The notes under the pieces were generated by a model that was given only the letters and a program-made list of their open reading frames with translations, made no database searches and had not been told where the DNA came from. From Edaphobacter paludis (GTDB lineage Bacteria > Acidobacteriota > Terriglobia > Terriglobales > Acidobacteriaceae): a DNA stretch of 64,000 nucleotides. The stretch is from NCBI RefSeq assembly GCF_039993895.1, contig NZ_CP121194.1, forward strand, positions 1,364,001-1,428,000, in the 5' to 3' direction. The position numbers and the translations under genes were made by a program. This document shows positions 60,257 through 64,000 of this stretch, one piece after another. Position 1 is the stretch's first letter, and the number at the start of each line of letters is the position of its first letter.

Positions 60257-60272
60257 TGTGATTCTGGTCACG
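60257..60272. promoter_or_regulatory. CRP/FNR-type palindrome G
   Basis: TGTGA-TTCTGG-TCACG, one mismatch, centred 64 bases upstream of universal stress protein 4, exactly the spacing seen for site E. Confidence 0.68.
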
Positions 60273-60282
60273 AAATGTCAGG

Positions 60283-61752
60283 CTAATGAGAAGCCTGTTT
60301 TGGAGAGGGAAGCTTGGTAGTTTCCCATCCACCCCCCAGAGCCTCAATCAGTTGCACGGTTGCAAGCTTCTGTTGCGTTTGGAAACCCACGTAGGTCTGT
60401 TGGTAGACCAAAAGACTCACCTGGGCGGTCAAGACGTTCAGATATGGGTCGAGTCCAGCTGTATTGCGTGCCATAGCCTGAGACACATACCTTCTGGCTG
60501 ATTGCACGGCCGCATCCTGCTCCTGCAGATCCTGCGACAGGATGCGAAGGGCTGCAAGATTGTCTTCCACTTGCTGAAAGGCTGTAAGGGCTGTCTGCCG
60601 ATAATTTGCGACGGATTCGTCATACATGGCCCTATACTGAGCGGCAGTCGCCCTACGTAATCCACTATCAAGGAGGGTCTCCATGGCGGCTGGGCCGATC
60701 GACCAGAAGCGGCTTGGCCACGCGAACCAATCCGCGAAAGACAGGCTCTCAATCCCTCCTGTAGCACTCAGCAGGACGTTCGGAAAGTAAGCGGTCCTGG
60801 CCACGCCGATTTGTGCGTTCGCTGCTGCTATGGCCCGTTCTGTCGTGGCGATATCCGGTCTCCGCTCCAACAACTCGGCAGGAACTCCAATGGGTATCTG
60901 CGGAAGATGAACATCCTTCGTCGCTGCCGGAAGTGAAACGGCGGAGGGGGGCTTTCCCAGCAGAACGGCGATTGCATGCTCGTACTGAGCGCGAGCGATG
61001 TCGAGATTCGTGTCCTGCGCCTGAGCCGCTTTCAATTGTGATTCTGCGGCTGCCACTGCCTCCTCGGTGGCCAAGCCGCTCTTCATGAGACCTCGGGTCA
61101 GGCTCAGATACTTCTGCCAGGCCATGAGTGTCGAGTCTAGAATTTCCTTTTGTGCCTCGACACCGCGAAGCTGAAAGTAATCAGATGCCAGGTCGGCATG
61201 GGCGAGGAGGCGGACATTCTCCATGTCGGCGGCACTGCTCTGCGCGGTATATGCATTTACCTGGACATTCTTCCGGACGCGGCCCCAGAAGTCCGGCTCC
61301 CATGATGCAGTCACTGGAAAGCTGTACTCGGTGTAGGTTGTCCCTGAAGCCGCTACTGTATAAGGAACGACAGCTACCCTTGAATTTGAAAGAGCCGGAG
61401 TGGTTGTGACTGTAGGGAAATATTGTGAGCGAGTCTGCCGCACCACTGCGCGAGCCGCGTCATAACGGGCAATAGCGGCAGCAATGTTCTGGTTTCCTGC
61501 GTCAACGCGCTCTTCCAGTGCGTTTAGTTGCGGATCTTGAAACATCTGCCACCATCGCCCCCGGATGGCTCCGTCCTTCGGCTCGGCAGTTTTCCAGAGG
61601 GAGGGCCCCTTCTCTTCGTAGCTTGGAGTTGTAGGAACAGCCGGTAGGCGATACGCAGGTCCAAGGTGGCAACCGCTCGCAAGCAGGCACAGCATTACCA
61701 GAGAGGCTCGTGCCACATGAGCAATAACAGTATGAAATCTGGGTGCATTCAT
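60283..61752 (-). CDS. Outer membrane factor lipoprotein (NodT/OprM family)
   Basis: 489 residues with a lipoprotein signal (LVMLCLLASGC; lipidated Cys about 28). TolC-like helical repeats: WWQMFQDPQLNALEERVDAG and the second half ERRPDIATTERAIAAANAQI, a standard family signature. It provides the outer-membrane channel of a tripartite exporter. GAGGAAG precedes the ATG. Follows the HlyD-like gene by 12 bases in the same operon. Confidence 0.93.
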   Translation of the reverse strand: MNAPRFHTVIAHVARASLVMLCLLASGCHLGPAYRLPAVPTTPSYEEKGPSLWKTAEPKDGAIRGRWWQMFQDPQLNALEERVDAGNQNIAAAIARYDAARAVVRQTRSQYFPTVTTTPALSNSRVAVVPYTVAASGTTYTEYSFPVTASWEPDFWGRVRKNVQVNAYTAQSSAADMENVRLLAHADLASDYFQLRGVEAQKEILDSTLMAWQKYLSLTRGLMKSGLATEEAVAAAESQLKAAQAQDTNLDIARAQYEHAIAVLLGKPPSAVSLPAATKDVHLPQIPIGVPAELLERRPDIATTERAIAAANAQIGVARTAYFPNVLLSATGGIESLSFADWFAWPSRFWSIGPAAMETLLDSGLRRATAAQYRAMYDESVANYRQTALTAFQQVEDNLAALRILSQDLQEQDAAVQSARRYVSQAMARNTAGLDPYLNVLTAQVSLLVYQQTYVGFQTQQKLATVQLIEALGGGWETTKLPSPKQASH

Positions 61753-61764
61753 CGTCTTCCTCGC

Positions 61765-62847
61765 CTAGTGGCCGATATACACATCGACCAATTCACCCGG
61801 ATAAAGGTTCACGTTTTTTGGCCGGTCGAGTTGAAAGATGATTGGAAGCACCCTCACGTCGACGCGCTCCTGCCTCTGATTGGAGAGTTCGATCTTGGGT
61901 GATATGAATGGCTGAATACGGTCGAAGGTAAGTGGAATTTCTGTCGTCGTTCCACGAACCGTCATGCGGGCCTTGATTTGCGAACTCGGGGGTAAATGCG
62001 ATACCAGGATTTCATCGACATAACAGCGCACATTGAGATGATTTCCCGAATTGCTCAGCGAAATGATCGGATTCGATCCCTGAGTGTATGTGTCGTACGC
62101 GCCCTGCTGGGATACGTACGCCCCCGCAACAGTGTTGACCACGAGGACCACGCCATCCTGAGGAGCCAGCAGCATATACTTCGCGAGCAACGCGCGGGAG
62201 GAGGCATATGCCTTCATAAGTGCGTCATACTGCTTCTGCTGATTGGCGATGTCGTAGACCCAAGCGCCGGCTTTAGATAGATCGTATTGTCGTTTAGCTA
62301 CATCGAGGTTCCGTTCGGCTACAGCCTTCGCGTTGATGGCACCATCGAGAGCATCCTTGCTGATTGAGCCGGGGTCGATCTTGTAAGCAGCCAGCTGCTT
62401 ATCCAACTCATCCGATGCCGTTTTGAGACTAGCCCCTGCAGCATTCATCTGTGCCACGGTTACGTCCAGAGTCTCTTTCCGAGGCTCGGCTTTCAGTTCG
62501 TCCAGCATTGCGTGGGCAGCCTGCGCCTGCGAGAGTTGCTGCTCGGTCGTAGCACGCTGGATCGAATCGTCGATGAGCAACAGCGGGGTACCCTTTTTCA
62601 CCAACTGACCTTCACTTACAAAGATCCGTTTCACTGTGCCCGGGACTTCGGGATACATATTGATGTTTTCGCCGCTAGTCTGCACACCCTCTACAATGCC
62701 TTCGGCGTAGATTCCATCAAAATAGGGATTCGCGGCAGGATTGAACAAAGGCGGTTGAGCGGCCCGCGTGATCGTGGCAAAGTAAGCTACGTAGCAAGCA
62801 CCGAGCAGCCCTAACGCTGAGAGAATGAATAGCCATTTAATTTTCAT
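61765..62847 (-). CDS. HlyD-like periplasmic adaptor subunit
   Basis: 360 residues. N-terminal membrane anchor (LFILSALGLLGACYVAYFA), then the first half of a biotinyl-lipoyl-like fold (MYPEVPGTVKRIFVSEGQLV), a long coiled coil (about residues 95-225), the second half (YMLLAPQDGVVLVVNTVAGA) and a barrel domain. It joins the ABC permease to the outer membrane factor. GGGAGG precedes the ATG; it overlaps the end of the ABC ATPase gene by 11 bases. Confidence 0.9.
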   Translation of the reverse strand: MKIKWLFILSALGLLGACYVAYFATITRAAQPPLFNPAANPYFDGIYAEGIVEGVQTSGENINMYPEVPGTVKRIFVSEGQLVKKGTPLLLIDDSIQRATTEQQLSQAQAAHAMLDELKAEPRKETLDVTVAQMNAAGASLKTASDELDKQLAAYKIDPGSISKDALDGAINAKAVAERNLDVAKRQYDLSKAGAWVYDIANQQKQYDALMKAYASSRALLAKYMLLAPQDGVVLVVNTVAGAYVSQQGAYDTYTQGSNPIISLSNSGNHLNVRCYVDEILVSHLPPSSQIKARMTVRGTTTEIPLTFDRIQPFISPKIELSNQRQERVDVRVLPIIFQLDRPKNVNLYPGELVDVYIGH

Positions 62848-63553
62848 CGTGCCTCCCGTCCTCTTCGCTTCTCAGCCTACCGTCTTCCATGTGCAGGATT
62901 CTGGTCGCGAATTCGTAGATTCTGCTGTCGTGAGTAACGATGAGGATGCAACGATTTTCGTTAAGCACCTTCTCCTTGACGAAACTAACTATCGCGCGCC
63001 CGGTATCTCCGTCGAGCGAGGCCGTCGGCTCGTCCATTATAAGAATGTCTGGCTGACCGACGATCGCGCGGGCGATGGCTACGCGCTGCTGTTCGCCGCC
63101 GCTGAGCTTCACAGGCGGAAGATTCGCACGTCCTTTGAGCCCTACAATTTCAAGATATTTCATTGCCTCTTCGATCGCCTTGTCCCATTCGATGTGCTTC
63201 AGGATAAGAGGAATGGCGACATTTTCCGCCACAGTCAATCTCGGAAAAAGGTGGTAATCCTGAAAGGCGAACCCAATCTTGTTGAGCCGAAAGGCTGCCA
63301 GCTCATCGGTCGTGAGAGTCCAAAGATTCATTTTCTCGGCGATGACAGTGCCCGCATCTGGCCGCAGAATTCCAGAGAGGACGCTGAGCAGTGTTGTCTT
63401 GCCGCTGCCCGAAGGACCGACCACATAGATCATCTCGCCAAAGCGCATCTCCAGATTGACGTCCCGTAATGCGGCGGTTCGAACCTCTCCCTCGCCGAAC
63501 CACTTTGTGATTCCATCGGCCTTGATCGCTATCTTAGTGTCGATGGTTGGCAT
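62837..63553 (-). CDS. ABC transporter ATPase, MacB/LolD/DevA type
   Basis: 238 residues. Walker A GPSGSGKTT, Q-loop GFAFQDYHLFPRLT, signature LSGGEQQRVAIARA, Walker B ILIMDEPTASLD and switch His in VTHDSRI. Composition and length are those of ATPases that pair with FtsX/MacB-like permeases. Next to the permease gene (two-base gap) and the adaptor gene. Confidence 0.93.
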   Translation of the reverse strand: MPTIDTKIAIKADGITKWFGEGEVRTAALRDVNLEMRFGEMIYVVGPSGSGKTTLLSVLSGILRPDAGTVIAEKMNLWTLTTDELAAFRLNKIGFAFQDYHLFPRLTVAENVAIPLILKHIEWDKAIEEAMKYLEIVGLKGRANLPPVKLSGGEQQRVAIARAIVGQPDILIMDEPTASLDGDTGRAIVSFVKEKVLNENRCILIVTHDSRIYEFATRILHMEDGRLRSEEDGRHDEN

Positions 63554-63555
63554 TT

Positions 63556-64000
63556 CTAGCCCCTGAAGATGTCAAATGACTCGATGCGAAGAACTCTTCG
63601 TATGCCGATGTAGCTGGAAAACCCGGCGATGATGACAACCATGCCGAGGGCAAGGAGCAGATTTTTATAGGTAAGCATCGCGGCGTAGTCGGGAAGCCGC
63701 ATCTTTGCCAAGGTCATGGCGAGAGTGGAAAGTCCGATGCCAAGGCCGTAGCCTGTCAACGCGGTGAATGTGGCCTGAAAAAGGATCATGAAGATCAGGA
63801 CGCGGCTGCTTGTGCCGATCGCTTTTAAGGCACCGAACTTGTCGATGTTTTCGAGGATGAACGTGTAAAACGTTTGCCCCGAGATTGACAATCCCACGAT
63901 GAAGCTAATGGTGGTCATCAGCATGATGTTCATGCCGAGACCGGTCTGAAAAACGTAGAAATTTGAGATCCTTCGCTCAAACTGCTCACGCGTCAGCGCA
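63556..64000 (-). CDS. ABC transporter permease, DevC/FtsX type, 5' end beyond window
   Basis: Only the C-terminal 147 residues are visible; the frame is open to the window edge (ALTREQFERRISNFYVFQTG precedes the first internal ATG at 63,933). Three membrane helices of the FtsX-like domain are seen: TISFIVGLSISGQTFYTFIL, FQATFTALTGYGLGIGLSTL and LGMVVIIAGFSSYIGIRRVL. QTFYTFILENIDKFGALKAIG resembles DevC-family permeases. First recognised gene of the exporter operon in this window. Confidence 0.85.
   Translation of the reverse strand, partial: ALTREQFERRISNFYVFQTGLGMNIMLMTTISFIVGLSISGQTFYTFILENIDKFGALKAIGTSSRVLIFMILFQATFTALTGYGLGIGLSTLAMTLAKMRLPDYAAMLTYKNLLLALGMVVIIAGFSSYIGIRRVLRIESFDIFRG

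Noticed and set aside
38976-60272. Interpretation of the palindromes as classical FNR boxes (TTGAT-N4-ATCAA)
   Set aside because: The outer bases are GTGA/TCAC rather than TTGA/TCAA in all sites; the CRP-type half-site fits better, though the sensing regulator remains unknown.
37788-64000. Integrase, transposase, CRISPR array or toxin-antitoxin pair marking the island
   Set aside because: None was found among the frames or repeats read in this part of the window.

Overview
The window most likely comes from an acidobacterium of the Acidobacteriaceae type (Granulicella / Edaphobacter / Terriglobus-like). The support is an Oar-like TonB-dependent receptor with a carboxypeptidase-like plug extension, a Bacillus-type succinate dehydrogenase operon, TonB-C proteins, twin small Cys-rich exported proteins, and paired GGGGCTAAAGCCCC / GGCACGGCTGAAGCCGTGCC intergenic repeats of a kind I associate with this family. 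The assignment rests on recognition of gene content, not on a search.

Positions 1-7,454 hold the end of a flagellar operon in tight, overlapping order: fliR, flhB, flhA, fliA (sigma-28), fliM, fliN, and a stand-alone MshEN-like protein that could bind cyclic-di-GMP. A perfect 17-bp hairpin terminates it. Then, on the minus strand, come a secreted peptidoglycan-binding protein, an HtrA/DegP protease, sdhC-sdhA-(small membrane protein)-sdhB, rdgB, and a Met-rich outer membrane protein with a Cys/His-rich companion. At 17.2-22.8 kb are motAB with an FlbD/SwrD-like gene, and divergently the flagellin, fliD and fliS. Two divergent sigma-28-type promoters lie between the two groups, so the sigma factor encoded at 4.1 kb probably drives them. 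Between 22.8 and 37.4 kb are housekeeping and envelope genes: an ABC exporter, FKBP, CyaY, Tex, an SGNH hydrolase, a BNR-repeat protein, an Oar-like receptor with two Cys-rich small proteins, a flavodoxin-less CysJ-like reductase and a TonB-C protein.

After a tRNA-Leu(TAA) at 37.7 kb the gene content changes to a stress/energy island (about 38-60.3 kb) that looks more AT-rich. It has four tandem-domain universal stress proteins, a P-type metal ATPase, a zinc alcohol dehydrogenase, an HdeD-like membrane protein, a 63-aa membrane protein, a polysaccharide deacetylase with a DUF4015-type hydrolase, a decaheme cytochrome with an outer-membrane barrel (MtrA/MtrB-like conduit), a cytochrome c, a Rieske protein and a cytochrome b/c fusion, a pentapeptide-repeat protein, and glycogen phosphorylase with debranching enzyme.

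The most striking observation is a repeated intergenic palindrome of the CRP/FNR superfamily type, TGTGA-N6-TCACA. I found eight copies (four perfect), roughly 60-135 bp upstream of nearly every transcription unit of the island. One copy lies upstream of a decayed, internally deleted phosphoketolase gene. I infer a single regulon combining stress proteins, extracellular or periplasmic electron transfer and carbon-reserve breakdown, probably for low-oxygen, nitrosative or energy-limited conditions. The regulator gene is not in this window. The window closes with a tripartite exporter (outer membrane factor, HlyD-like adaptor, ABC ATPase, and a permease cut by the window end).
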